DNA of 35,721 nucleotides from JBIOWF01 sp044868295 (GTDB lineage Bacteria > Actinomycetota > Actinomycetes > Streptosporangiales > Streptosporangiaceae): NCBI GenBank assembly GCA_044868295.1, contig JBIOWF010000185.1, forward strand, positions 1 through 35,721. The letters are read 5' to 3'. Shown piece after piece: positions 7,482 to 14,676 of the stretch. The position numbers were made by a program, and so were the translations under genes. Under the pieces are notes generated by a model, which had not been told where the DNA came from, ran no database searches, and was given only the letters and a program-made list of their open reading frames with translations. Numbering within the stretch: the stretch's first letter is position 1; each line of letters opens with the position of its first letter.

Positions 7482-8852
7482 TCAGCATTCGATGACGTTG
7501 ACGGCGAGGCCGCCGCGGCTGGTCTCCTTGTATTTGTCGAGCATGTCGCGGCCGGTGTCGCGCATGGTCTTGATGGCTTTGTCGAGGGAGACGAAGTGGC
7601 GGCCGTCGCCGCGCAGGGCGATGCGGGCGGCGGTGATGGCCTTGATGGAGGCGACCGCGTTGCGTTCGATGCACGGGATCTGGACCAGGCCGCCGATGGG
7701 GTCGCAGGTGAGGCCGAGGTTGTGTTCGATGCCGATCTCGGCGGCGTTCTCGACCTGTTCGGGGGTGCCACCGAGGACCTCGGTGAGCCCGGCGGCGGCC
7801 ATCGAGCAGGCGGAGCCGACCTCGCCCTGGCAGCCGACCTCGGCGCCGGAGATCGAGGCGTTCTCCTTGAAGAGCACGCCGATCGCCCCCGCCGTGAGCA
7901 GGAATCGGATGATGCCGTCGTGGTCGGCTCCCGGGACGAACTTCATGTAGTACGACAGGACGGCGGGGATGATCCCGGCCGCGCCGTTCGTGGGCGCGGT
8001 GACGATCCGGCCGCCGGCCGCGTTCTCCTCGTTGACGGCCAGGGCGAACAGCGTGACCCAGTCCATCGCCTGGAGCGGGTCGCCGTCCGTCTCGCTCTGC
8101 AGACGGCGGTGGAGCTGGTTCGCCCGCCGTTTGACTTTGAGCCCGCCGGGCAGCACGCCCTCTTTGGTGCTGCCGCGCCGTACGGACTCGTTCATCACCG
8201 ACCACAGGTGGACGAGCCCGTCCCTGATCTCCTGTGGGGTACGGCCGAAGGCCTGCTCGTTCTCCAGCATCAGGCCGGAGATCGAGAGCCCCGTCTCGCC
8301 GCAGTGGGCGAGGAGCTGTGCGGCCGTGGTGAAGGGGTACGGCAGGACCGTGTCATCGGGCTTGATCCGGTCCGCGCCGGTGGCGCTCTCGTCCACGACG
8401 AAGCCGCCGCCGACGGAGTAGTACACCTTCTCCCGGATCACGGTGCCGTCGGCGAACGCGGTGAAACGCATCCCGTTGGGATGGTGGGGGAGCGACAGCT
8501 TCCGCTCGAACACGAGGTCCTGGCCGACCACGAACGGGATCTCACGGGAGCCGTACAGCATCACGGTGCCGCTGGCGCGCATGTCGGCGAGCCGGGATTC
8601 GACGCTGTCGACGTCGACGAGCTCGGGCTTCTCACCGGACAGGCCGAGCAGGACCGCTTTGTCGCTGCCGTGGCCCTTGCCGGTCAGGCCGAGCGAGCCG
8701 TAGAGGATGACCTCGACGCGCGAGGTCTTCTCGAGCAGACCGTCCTGGTGGAGGCCGCGGGCGAACTTGTGCGCCGCCGCCATCGGGCCGCCAGTGTGTG
8801 AGCTGGACGGCCCGATGCCCACTTTGAACAGGTCGAAGACGCTGATCGCCAT
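7482..8852 (-). CDS. sdaA: L-serine ammonia-lyase (single-chain, 4Fe-4S)
   Basis: 456 residues, the full length of the single-chain enzyme that converts L-serine to pyruvate and ammonia. The N-terminal beta domain begins MAISVFDLFKVGIGPSSSHT. The alpha domain contains the loop TAPTNGAAGIIPAVL and the cluster-binding cysteines in GCQGEVGSACSM and LTCDPIGG, plus QIPCIERN. It ends with C-terminal VIEC, as usual for the family, whose terminal cysteine is thought to act in autoinhibition. It is the third gene behind the glycine riboswitch, 30 nt after gcvH, so serine made from glycine would be drained to pyruvate. Confidence 0.95.
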   Translation of the reverse strand: MAISVFDLFKVGIGPSSSHTGGPMAAAHKFARGLHQDGLLEKTSRVEVILYGSLGLTGKGHGSDKAVLLGLSGEKPELVDVDSVESRLADMRASGTVMLYGSREIPFVVGQDLVFERKLSLPHHPNGMRFTAFADGTVIREKVYYSVGGGFVVDESATGADRIKPDDTVLPYPFTTAAQLLAHCGETGLSISGLMLENEQAFGRTPQEIRDGLVHLWSVMNESVRRGSTKEGVLPGGLKVKRRANQLHRRLQSETDGDPLQAMDWVTLFALAVNEENAAGGRIVTAPTNGAAGIIPAVLSYYMKFVPGADHDGIIRFLLTAGAIGVLFKENASISGAEVGCQGEVGSACSMAAAGLTEVLGGTPEQVENAAEIGIEHNLGLTCDPIGGLVQIPCIERNAVASIKAITAARIALRGDGRHFVSLDKAIKTMRDTGRDMLDKYKETSRGGLAVNVIEC

Positions 8853-8882
8853 TGACCTTTGTCCTTCAGGGATTGGAAATGA

Positions 8883-9272
8883 TTAAGATTCGCCCGTGGT
8901 GAGGGCGGTGTACTCCTCGGCGGAGAGCAGGTCCTCGGCCTCGGTTTCGATGCGGATGCGGAACAGCCAGCCCTCGCCGTACGGGTCGGAGTTGACCAGC
9001 GACGGGTCGTCCACGACGGCCGGGTTGATCTCCACGATCTCACCGCTGACCGGCGAGTAGATGTCGCTGACCGACTTGGTCGACTCCACCTCGCCGACCG
9101 CGTCGCCGGCCTCCACATTGGTCCCCGCCTCGGGGACCTGTACGTAGACCACGTCTCCGAGCTGCTCGGCGGCGTACGCCGTGATGCCCACCGTCACGGT
9201 GAGGCCGTCGTCGAGGCCGGCCACCCACTCGTGCTCGTTGGTGTAGCTCAGCTCGCTGGGAATGCTGCTCAC
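8883..9272 (-). CDS. gcvH: Glycine cleavage system H protein
   Basis: 129 residues, the usual length. The lipoyl-bearing lysine is K66 in GEVESTKSVSDIYSP. It carries the aminomethyl group between GcvP, GcvT and the L protein in the cytosol. The start is GTG 9272, overlapping the gcvT stop as GTGA, with AGGAGGAGC just upstream, indicating translational coupling. gcvP is not in this window. Confidence 0.96.
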   Translation of the reverse strand: MSSIPSELSYTNEHEWVAGLDDGLTVTVGITAYAAEQLGDVVYVQVPEAGTNVEAGDAVGEVESTKSVSDIYSPVSGEIVEINPAVVDDPSLVNSDPYGEGWLFRIRIETEAEDLLSAEEYTALTTGES

Positions 9273-10354
9273 TTGCTCCTCCTGTAGAAAGGCAGGTCAA
9301 CGATCTCGACCGCTTCATGGCTACCACGAATGTCCACGGCCAGGTCTCCTCTTTCCAGCGCGGCCCGTGTGACGTAGGCCATCGCGATCGGCTTGCCCAG
9401 AGACTGTGAGGGAGCGCCGCTGGTCACCTCGCCGACGACCGCTCCGCCCTGGGTGACGGGGTAACCGTGCCGCGGGACGCGGCGGCCGCGAGCCACCAGG
9501 CCGACCAGGCGCCGATCGGTCGAGGTCCGCTCGGCGAGGGCGGCACGCCCGACGAAGTCGCCCGGTTTGTCGAACTTCACCACCCGGCCGAGCCCTGCGT
9601 CGAACGGCGTCAGGTCGGCGCTGAGCTCGTTGCCGTACAGCGGCATGCCCGCCTCCAGTCGGAGCGTGTCGCGGGCCGACAGCCCCGCGGGGATGAGCCC
9701 GAGCTCGGCCCCTGCCTCGGAGAGGGCGGTCCACAGCGGGACCGCGTCCTCGCCCCGGATGAACAGCTCGAACCCGTCCTCACCGGTGTATCCGGTGCGC
9801 GCGATGAGCGCCTCGAACCCGGCGACCGTGCCGGGAAGGCCCGCGTAGTACTTGAGGCCGTCCAGGTCGGCGTCGGTCACCTTGCGCAGGATCTCGGCGC
9901 TGTTCGGCCCCTGGACGGCGATCAGCGCGTAGGCGTCCGACCGGTCCTCGACCCGCGCGTCGTACGGCTTCGCGCGCTCGGTGAGCTCCTGGGCGACGAC
10001 GGCGTAGTTGGAGGCGTTCGCGACGACCATGAACTCCTCGGCCGCCAGGCGGTAGACGATCAGGTCGTCCAGCACCCCGCCGTCCTCGGCGACGATCATC
10101 GTGTAGCGGGCGCGGCCGGGCTCCACGGCGCTGAGTTGACCGACGAGGGCGTAGTCGAGCGCCTCGGCCGCCTGCGGGCCGGTCACGAAGATCTCGCCCA
10201 TGTGGGAGAGGTCGAAGAGCCCCGCGGCGGTTCGCACCGCGTTGTGCTCGGCCGACTCGCTGCCGTAGCGCAGGGGCATCAGCCATCCCGCGAAGTCGGT
10301 CAGTGTCGCGCCAAGGCTCTCATGCACGTCGCGAAGCGGCGTTGATCGGGACAT
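9269..10354 (-). CDS. gcvT: Glycine cleavage system T protein (aminomethyltransferase)
   Basis: 361 residues. It transfers the methylene group from the lipoyl-bound intermediate on GcvH to tetrahydrofolate. Family marks are the N-terminal TPLRDVHESLGATLTDFAGW, then DLSHMGE, VQGPNS, GYTGEDGFELF and the C-terminal beta-barrel (GEVTSGAPSQSLGKPIAMAYV). I prefer ATG 10354, preceded by GAGGTGTGAC, because the family normally starts at this point. ATG 10381 has an even stronger GGGGGAGG upstream and adds nine residues, so it remains possible. It is first in the operon behind the tandem glycine riboswitch. Confidence 0.95.
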   Translation of the reverse strand: MSRSTPLRDVHESLGATLTDFAGWLMPLRYGSESAEHNAVRTAAGLFDLSHMGEIFVTGPQAAEALDYALVGQLSAVEPGRARYTMIVAEDGGVLDDLIVYRLAAEEFMVVANASNYAVVAQELTERAKPYDARVEDRSDAYALIAVQGPNSAEILRKVTDADLDGLKYYAGLPGTVAGFEALIARTGYTGEDGFELFIRGEDAVPLWTALSEAGAELGLIPAGLSARDTLRLEAGMPLYGNELSADLTPFDAGLGRVVKFDKPGDFVGRAALAERTSTDRRLVGLVARGRRVPRHGYPVTQGGAVVGEVTSGAPSQSLGKPIAMAYVTRAALERGDLAVDIRGSHEAVEIVDLPFYRRSK

Positions 10355-10405
10355 GTCACACCTCAGGAGGCCGGACGTCATTGGGCATCCTCCCCCTCTG
10401 TCATC

Positions 10406-10585
10406 GGTGCCTGAGAGCTTCGCCCGTTCTTTGCCGGACTTTCACCTTCGGCGAGGCCGTGAAGGCCTGCTTTCCAGAGGTCACCTGACCCGCACGGTCC
10501 TTTGTCCTTGAGAGGTTCGCGGGGAGGGCTTGCTCCTTCAGGGGCCCTGGCCGGATGTCAGGGCGCTCTCCCGCGCGGGATCATC
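10406..10585 (-). promoter_or_regulatory. Tandem glycine riboswitch upstream of gcvT-gcvH-sdaA
   Basis: On the minus strand, aptamer 1 runs from about 10580 (GCGGGAGAGCGCC) through GGAGCAAGC to ACCTCTCAAGG near 10500. A short linker leads to aptamer 2, with GACCTCTGGAAAGC, GCCGAAGGTGAAAGTCC and the closing AGCTCTCAGGCACC at 10418-10406. These are the conserved elements of the two-aptamer glycine riboswitch. Glycine binding normally switches expression on. The GGGGGAGG ribosome-binding-like stretch and both candidate gcvT starts follow directly. Confidence 0.93.
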
Positions 10586-10641
10586 GGTGCTCTGGCCAGC
10601 TTAGTGGCCCGGACTCCCCAAACGGAACCGCCCAATGGAGC

Positions 10642-10671
10642 GCCGCCCGTTTCACCTACAGAGGCCTTTTC
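10642..10671. repeat. Left arm of a palindromic element split by the group II intron
   Basis: GCCGCCCGTTTCACCTACAG onward matches the left arm of the 6399-6492 element (TTTCAC, CTACA, CCTTTTC). It also matches the reverse complement of 12850-12883, sharing GCCGCCC and CTACAGAGG. It ends in CCTTTTC exactly at the proposed intron 5' boundary. Confidence 0.6.
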
Positions 10672-11262
10672 GTGCGCCCAGCAGAGCAGGAGGTGAAGCC
10701 GTGACGTAGCGGCTGATCTTGTTGTTCGTAAGCTCGTCGTCGCTTGCCGGTGGGAGTCCGGTCCGGGTAGCTGCCAGGAGGCCCGGTAGCAGGCTGGCGA
10801 TTTCGTCTGGAAACGGGCGGGGTCGAAGCCCAGCGTCAAAGGCCCTGTAAGAGGGGGAGCGAGGATGCGGTCCGTAGCATGAAGCGAAGCCTGCGGCGTC
10901 GTTACTCAGCCGCCCTTCGGGGTGGGACAAGGGAGAGCCGAGCCCCTCGAAATCGGGGTGAAGGCCATGGAAGCGGCCAAGAGCCTGGAAGCGCAGCCGT
11001 GATGAACTCCCCGGCGTATGGGGCGCGGAACGTATCGATAGTGGCGGCGGGAACTGGGGAGGCCCTCCCCGGCCCGATGACCTGCGGATATGTGTCATCG
11101 GAGCGTGGCATCTTATAACCGATGACCTCGGGAAGTGGATGGCCGGCCGGGTGGGCGTCGGAGGTGGCCGTAGTACCGCTTGAGTCGACCGGACAACATA
11201 ACCGGCGGTGACGGGAAGGGCCACTACTTCGTCGATGCGTGCGACTGTTGAGGAGGGGCCCG

Positions 11263-12651
11263 GTGAGTGCCGTTTCGGCTATCCCCGCCGCTGGTGGATC
11301 TGGTGGACGTTCTCCGCGAGATCCGGTCCGAGCCTTGCAGCACACGCTGTACCGGGCGGCCAAGGCTGACCCCGGACGTCGATTCCACGCGCTGATGGAC
11401 AAGGTCTACCGCAGAGACGTCCTGGCGCGAGCGTGGCTGATGGTGCGCAGCAACAACGGCGCACCGGGTATCGACAACATCACCCTGGCCCAGGTCGAGG
11501 AGTACGGGGTGCCCCGGCTGCTCGATGAGGTGGCCGCCGAACTTCGGGAAGGTCGCTACCGTCCCCTGCCTGCGCGACGGGTGATGATCCCCAAGCCTGG
11601 GTTGAAGGATGAGTACCGGCCGTTATCGATTCCGGCGGTTCGGGACCGGGTCGTGCAGGCCGCCGTGAAGATCGTGTTCGAACCGGTCTTCGAGGCGGAT
11701 ATGGCCGATTGCTCGTTCGGGTTCCGCCCGAAACGCTCGGCTCACGACGCCTTGCAGGTGCTCATGGATGAGTACGGGCGAGGTCGCCGGTGGGTGGTCG
11801 AGACGGACATCGCCAACTGCTTTTCGGCGATTCCGCACCAGGAGTTGATACACGCGATCGAGGAACGCATCTGTGATCAGTCTCTGCTTGGTCTCCTGCG
11901 GGTGATCCTGCGCGCGGGGGTGATGGAGGAGGACGGCCAGGTGCGCACCGAGGATGTCGGGACTCCGCAAGGCGGGGTGGTTTCACCCGTCATGTGCAAC
12001 GTCTACCTGCACCGGCTCGACCGGGCATGGGATGAGGCCGACGGGGTCCTGACCCGCTATGCGGACGATCTCACCGTGATGTGCTGGTCACGCAGCCAAG
12101 CCGAACGGGCCTTGGCCCGATTGGCCGAGCTGCTGGCGGAACTCGGGCTGGAGCCCAAGGCCGCCAAGACCCGCATCGTTCATCTGGAGGTGGGCGGGGA
12201 AGGCTTCGATTTCCTCGGCTTTCACCACCGGCTGGTGCGATCGACCGGGTTCAACGGGAAACGACCTTTCGTGTTCCTCGCTCGCTGGCCCGCGAACAAG
12301 GCCATGCGGCATGCCCGCGACCGGATCCGGGAATTGACGGACCGGCGCAGGAAGTTGCGGCCAGAAGCGATCGCTGAAGAGGTGAACCTGTTCCTGCGGG
12401 GCTGGATCGCCTACTTCCGGTATGGGCACTCCGCCCAGCGCTTCAGCAAGATCAGGCAATACGCGCGGACGCGTCTGGCGAGATACATCAGCAAGAAGCA
12501 CCGCGCCAGCAGAGGATTCGGGTGGCGGGCGCTGGTCGTCTTGTCCCCGAACGAACTCGGTCTGATCGGCATGTATGGAATCGTCGTCCCGCCCAGACCC
12601 TTCAAGGACTGGTGGGTGAGGCCGAATGCCGGTGGTGAACGACGTCGGTGA
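11263..12651 (+). CDS. ltrA: Group II intron reverse transcriptase/maturase (no endonuclease domain)
   Basis: 462 residues from GTG 11263, which follows AGGAGGGGCC. RT blocks are seen in order: NNGAPGIDNIT, IPKPGLKDEYRPLSIPAVRDRVVQ (in two parts), CSFGFRPKRSAHDAL, TDIANCFSAIPH, GTPQGGVVSPVMCNVYLHRLD and the active site RYADDL. FDFLGFHHR follows, then the maturase X domain (RGWIAYFRYG, RLARYISKKHR). The C terminus ends at WWVRPNAGGERRR with no HNH endonuclease, so mobility would rely on replication forks or single-stranded targets. The stop codon at 12649-12651 overlaps the first bases of domain V. It supports splicing and retrohoming of its own intron. Confidence 0.93.
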   Translation: MSAVSAIPAAGGSGGRSPRDPVRALQHTLYRAAKADPGRRFHALMDKVYRRDVLARAWLMVRSNNGAPGIDNITLAQVEEYGVPRLLDEVAAELREGRYRPLPARRVMIPKPGLKDEYRPLSIPAVRDRVVQAAVKIVFEPVFEADMADCSFGFRPKRSAHDALQVLMDEYGRGRRWVVETDIANCFSAIPHQELIHAIEERICDQSLLGLLRVILRAGVMEEDGQVRTEDVGTPQGGVVSPVMCNVYLHRLDRAWDEADGVLTRYADDLTVMCWSRSQAERALARLAELLAELGLEPKAAKTRIVHLEVGGEGFDFLGFHHRLVRSTGFNGKRPFVFLARWPANKAMRHARDRIRELTDRRRKLRPEAIAEEVNLFLRGWIAYFRYGHSAQRFSKIRQYARTRLARYISKKHRASRGFGWRALVVLSPNELGLIGMYGIVVPPRPFKDWWVRPNAGGERRR

Positions 12652-12819
12652 GCCGTGTGCGGGAGAACCGCATGCACGGTTCGAGGTGGCGGGAGCTGGA
12701 AACGGGGTCACGAACCTGGTCATGGTCACTGGGGTGGCACACCCGTCTGGGAAACCGGCGGTCAGAAGGCCCCAGGTCCTACCGCCAGGAGAAACCACCG
12801 CGCCAGCTCCCGACCCTAC
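12650..12819 (+). ncRNA. Group II intron domains V and VI
   Basis: Domain V (12650-12682) is GAGCCGTG pairing with CACGGTTC, a two-base bulge, then TGCGG/CCGCA capped by a GAGA loop: the catalytic hairpin. Domain VI then spans about 135 nt instead of the usual 30-60. Its basal stem (12685-12699 with 12802-12812) leaves A12813 bulged as the likely branch point, and an inner CTGGGG/CCCCAG stem fills the extension. Confidence 0.72.
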
Positions 12820-12849
12820 GATCACCGCTTTTATCCGCATCTGTCATCA

Positions 12850-12883
12850 GACAAAGCGCCCCTCTGTAGTCGGGCGGGGCGGC
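12850..12883. repeat. Right arm of the intron-split palindromic element
   Basis: GACAAAGCGCCCCTCTGTAGTCGGGCGGGGCGGC is the counterpart of the left arm at 10642-10671 (CCTCTGTAG against CTACAGAGG) and resembles the right arm of the intact element (CAAAACG, TGTGTAGTCG, GGGGGGCGGG). The spacing from intron end to arm, about 30 nt, equals that in the intact copy. Confidence 0.6.
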
Positions 12884-12887
12884 ACTC

Positions 12888-13010
12888 GCGCATGCCCCCA
12901 GCGCTAGCAGTGTGCGCATGCACCCAGCGCTCGCCGCGTGGTGGCCCCAGCGTTCGCTATGTGATGGTCCCAGCGTTCGCCGTGTGCTCATGCCCCCGGT
13001 GCGCGCCGTG
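12888..13010. repeat. Degenerate 23-26-bp tandem repeats
   Basis: About five units of the form GCATGC-CCCAGCG-TCGC-GTGTG lie between the palindromic arm and the C26 hydrolase gene, running into its 3' end. Nothing else is recognised in this stretch. Confidence 0.6.
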
Positions 13011-13689
13011 CGCGTTCGACGAGAGCGCGGAACAGGGGGCCGTCCTCGTCGGCCTCGGGGTGCCACTGGACAGCCAGGGCGAAGGGATGGCCGTCGAGTT
13101 CGACGGCCTCGATGGTGCCGTCGTCCGCCTGGGCCGTGACGGTGAGGCCGTCGCCGAGGTGTTCGATCGCCTGGTGGTGATAGTGCGCGGGGGTCACCTC
13201 GGCCGCGTCGTAGATCTTGGCGAGTTCGGGCGAGAGCCGTACCGGGACCCGGCCGAAGACGCCGGGAGCGGGGGAGTGGGCGGTGTGGCCGACCACGTCG
13301 GGGAGATGCTGGTGGAGGGTGCCGCCCCGGGCGACGTTGAGCACCTGGAGTCCTCGGCATATGCCCAGGAACGGCAGCCGCGCGTCGATGGCCTCGCGAA
13401 CCAGTGTGAACTCCGACTCGTCGCGAAATTTGCGGATATAGCCGGTCTTCTCGTGGGGGCGGGAGCCGTACCGGTCGGGATCGATGTCCCCGCCACCCGC
13501 GATGATCAGCCCGTCGAGCCGCTCGACCAGGCCCGATGGATCTCCGGCGGGCGGCAGGATCACCGGCTGCCCGCCGGCCTTCTCGATGTGCTCGATGTAC
13601 ATGTACGGCAAGAGCGCCGCCGTCATGTCCCAGACGGTGAACTTCGCGGGCTCCACGTAGCACGTGACGCCGATGACGGGCCGAGACAT
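12988..13689 (-). CDS. Class I glutamine amidotransferase-like gamma-glutamyl hydrolase (peptidase C26, PuuD-like)
   Basis: 233 residues. The nucleophile is C111 in FLGICRGLQ, and H210 and E212 in QWHPE complete the triad. GGGDIDP and HHQAI are further C26 marks. The family hydrolyses gamma-glutamyl amides such as gamma-glutamyl-GABA. In this operon the likely substrate is a gamma-glutamyl carboxylate made by the ligase and dehydrogenases upstream; gamma-glutamylglycine is my preferred inference. AAGGA lies 6 nt before ATG 13689. About 220 bp with a hairpin and short repeats separate it from the SDR gene, so it may be separately tuned. Confidence 0.88.
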   Translation of the reverse strand: MSRPVIGVTCYVEPAKFTVWDMTAALLPYMYIEHIEKAGGQPVILPPAGDPSGLVERLDGLIIAGGGDIDPDRYGSRPHEKTGYIRKFRDESEFTLVREAIDARLPFLGICRGLQVLNVARGGTLHQHLPDVVGHTAHSPAPGVFGRVPVRLSPELAKIYDAAEVTPAHYHHQAIEHLGDGLTVTAQADDGTIEAVELDGHPFALAVQWHPEADEDGPLFRALVERARRAPGA

Positions 13690-13729
13690 GAGGATCCTTC
13701 TTTGCCGGTTCGCTGGTTCGCCGTCCCGG

Positions 13730-13762
13730 GTCGCTGGGTCGCTGGGTCGCTGGGTCGCTCGT
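13730..13762. repeat. 8-bp tandem repeat GGGTCGCT, four units
   Basis: Four near-perfect copies of GGGTCGCT lie in the spacer between the C26 hydrolase and SDR genes. Less regular GGTTCC/GGTTCG repeats follow up to about 13825. Confidence 0.7.
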
Positions 13763-13861
13763 TCGCGGCCGGGCAGGTGCTGGGTTCCGGGTCCTGCCTG
13801 GGTTCCGGCACCTCGGGTTCGACTGTTTCGTCTTATCGCCGGTTCGCGGGTCTGCGTGGTC

Positions 13862-13891
13862 GTGGAGGAGACGCCCCGGAGTCTCCTCCAC
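13862..13891 (-). terminator. Strong stem-loop after the SDR gene
   Basis: GTGGAGGAGAC (13862-13872) and GTCTCCTCCAC (13881-13891) form a perfect 11-bp stem around an 8-nt loop, 17 bp beyond the SDR stop. There is no T tract, so it could act as a partial terminator or an mRNA-stabilising hairpin between SDR and C26 hydrolase. Confidence 0.6.
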
Positions 13892-13907
13892 GGCCGCAGG
13901 GTCGTCG

Positions 13908-14672
13908 CTAGAGCGGGGTGACGTACGCCGCCGAGATGCCGCCGTCCACCAGGAACTCCGACGCGGTCATGAAGGAGGAGTCGTCGGAGGCGAGGAAGGC
14001 GACGGCGGCCGCCATCTCCTCGGCCCTGCCGAAGCGGCCGATCGGGATGTGGACGAGACGGCGCTGCGCCCGCTCGGGGTCCTTGGCGAACAGCTCCCGC
14101 AGCAGCGGCGTGTCCACCGGCCCCGGGCAGAGCGCGTTGACCCGGATGCCCTCGCGGGCGAACTGCACGCCGAGCTCGCGGGTCATCGCCAGCACGCCGC
14201 CCTTGGACGCCGTGTACGAGATCTGCGACGTGGCGGATCCCATGACCGCGACGAACGACGCCGTGTTGATGATCGAGCCCTTGCCCTGCCGCTGCATGTA
14301 CGGGATCACGTGCTTGCAGCAGTAGTAGACCGAGGTGAGGTTGACCTCCTGGACGCGCCGCCAGGCGTCGATGCCGGTCGTGAGGATCGAGTCGTCGTCG
14401 GCGGGGGAGATGCCCGCGTTGTTGAAGGCGATGTCCACGCTGCCGTACGTGTCGTACGCCGTCTGGTACATCCGCACGACGTCGTCCTCGTCGGCCACGT
14501 TCGCCTTGACGTAGATTCCGCCCACCTCGTCGGCCACCTTGGTGCCCGACGCCTCGTCGAGGTCCACCGCCACGATCTTCGCGCCCTCCTGGGCGAACCG
14601 GTGAGCCGTGGCGAGCCCGATCCCGCTGCCCGCCCCGGTGATGACGGCCACGCGGTCCTGCAAACGCTGCAT
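13908..14672 (-). CDS. Short-chain dehydrogenase/reductase (alcohol oxidation step of the gamma-glutamyl pathway)
   Basis: 254 residues of classical SDR. The cofactor loop is GAGSGIG at 13-19, with D37 (VAVDLD) favouring NAD. NNAG is at 84-87 and the catalytic set is N111, S139, Y153 and K157 (YTASK). It starts 4 nt after the aldehyde dehydrogenase stop, with GGAG upstream. In the proposed pathway it would oxidise the hydroxyl of gamma-glutamylethanolamide to the aldehyde. It is annotated only as SDR by motif; the substrate is inferred from its partners. Confidence 0.88.
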   Translation of the reverse strand: MQRLQDRVAVITGAGSGIGLATAHRFAQEGAKIVAVDLDEASGTKVADEVGGIYVKANVADEDDVVRMYQTAYDTYGSVDIAFNNAGISPADDDSILTTGIDAWRRVQEVNLTSVYYCCKHVIPYMQRQGKGSIINTASFVAVMGSATSQISYTASKGGVLAMTRELGVQFAREGIRVNALCPGPVDTPLLRELFAKDPERAQRRLVHIPIGRFGRAEEMAAAVAFLASDDSSFMTASEFLVDGGISAAYVTPL

Positions 14673-14676
14673 ATGT

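Larger units (their letters stand above)
10672..12819 (+). mobile_element. Group II intron (ribozyme plus reverse transcriptase)
   Basis: The 5' end GTGCGCCCAGC at 10672 fits the GUGYG consensus. Domains I-III should occupy 10672-11240, the maturase ORF sits in domain IV, domain V is at 12650-12682, and the 3' end ACCCTAC at 12819 fits the AY consensus. The 3' end is supported by a domain VI stem (GGCGGGAGCTGG with CCAGCTCCCG) that leaves an unpaired A at 12813, 7 nt from the end. It is also supported by the exon halves rejoining into a palindrome like the intact one at 6399-6492. The intron points away from the leftward gcvT operon and its upstream edge is about 85 bp from the riboswitch. 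Confidence 0.8.

Noticed and set aside
7380..8801. Long plus-strand frame opposite sdaA
   Set aside because: sdaA on the other strand has full family motifs. The plus-strand product is low-complexity Asp/Gly/Val/Arg sequence.
10381..10702. Small plus-strand frames across the riboswitch
   Set aside because: They translate the reverse strand of structured riboswitch RNA and have no ribosome-binding site or homology.
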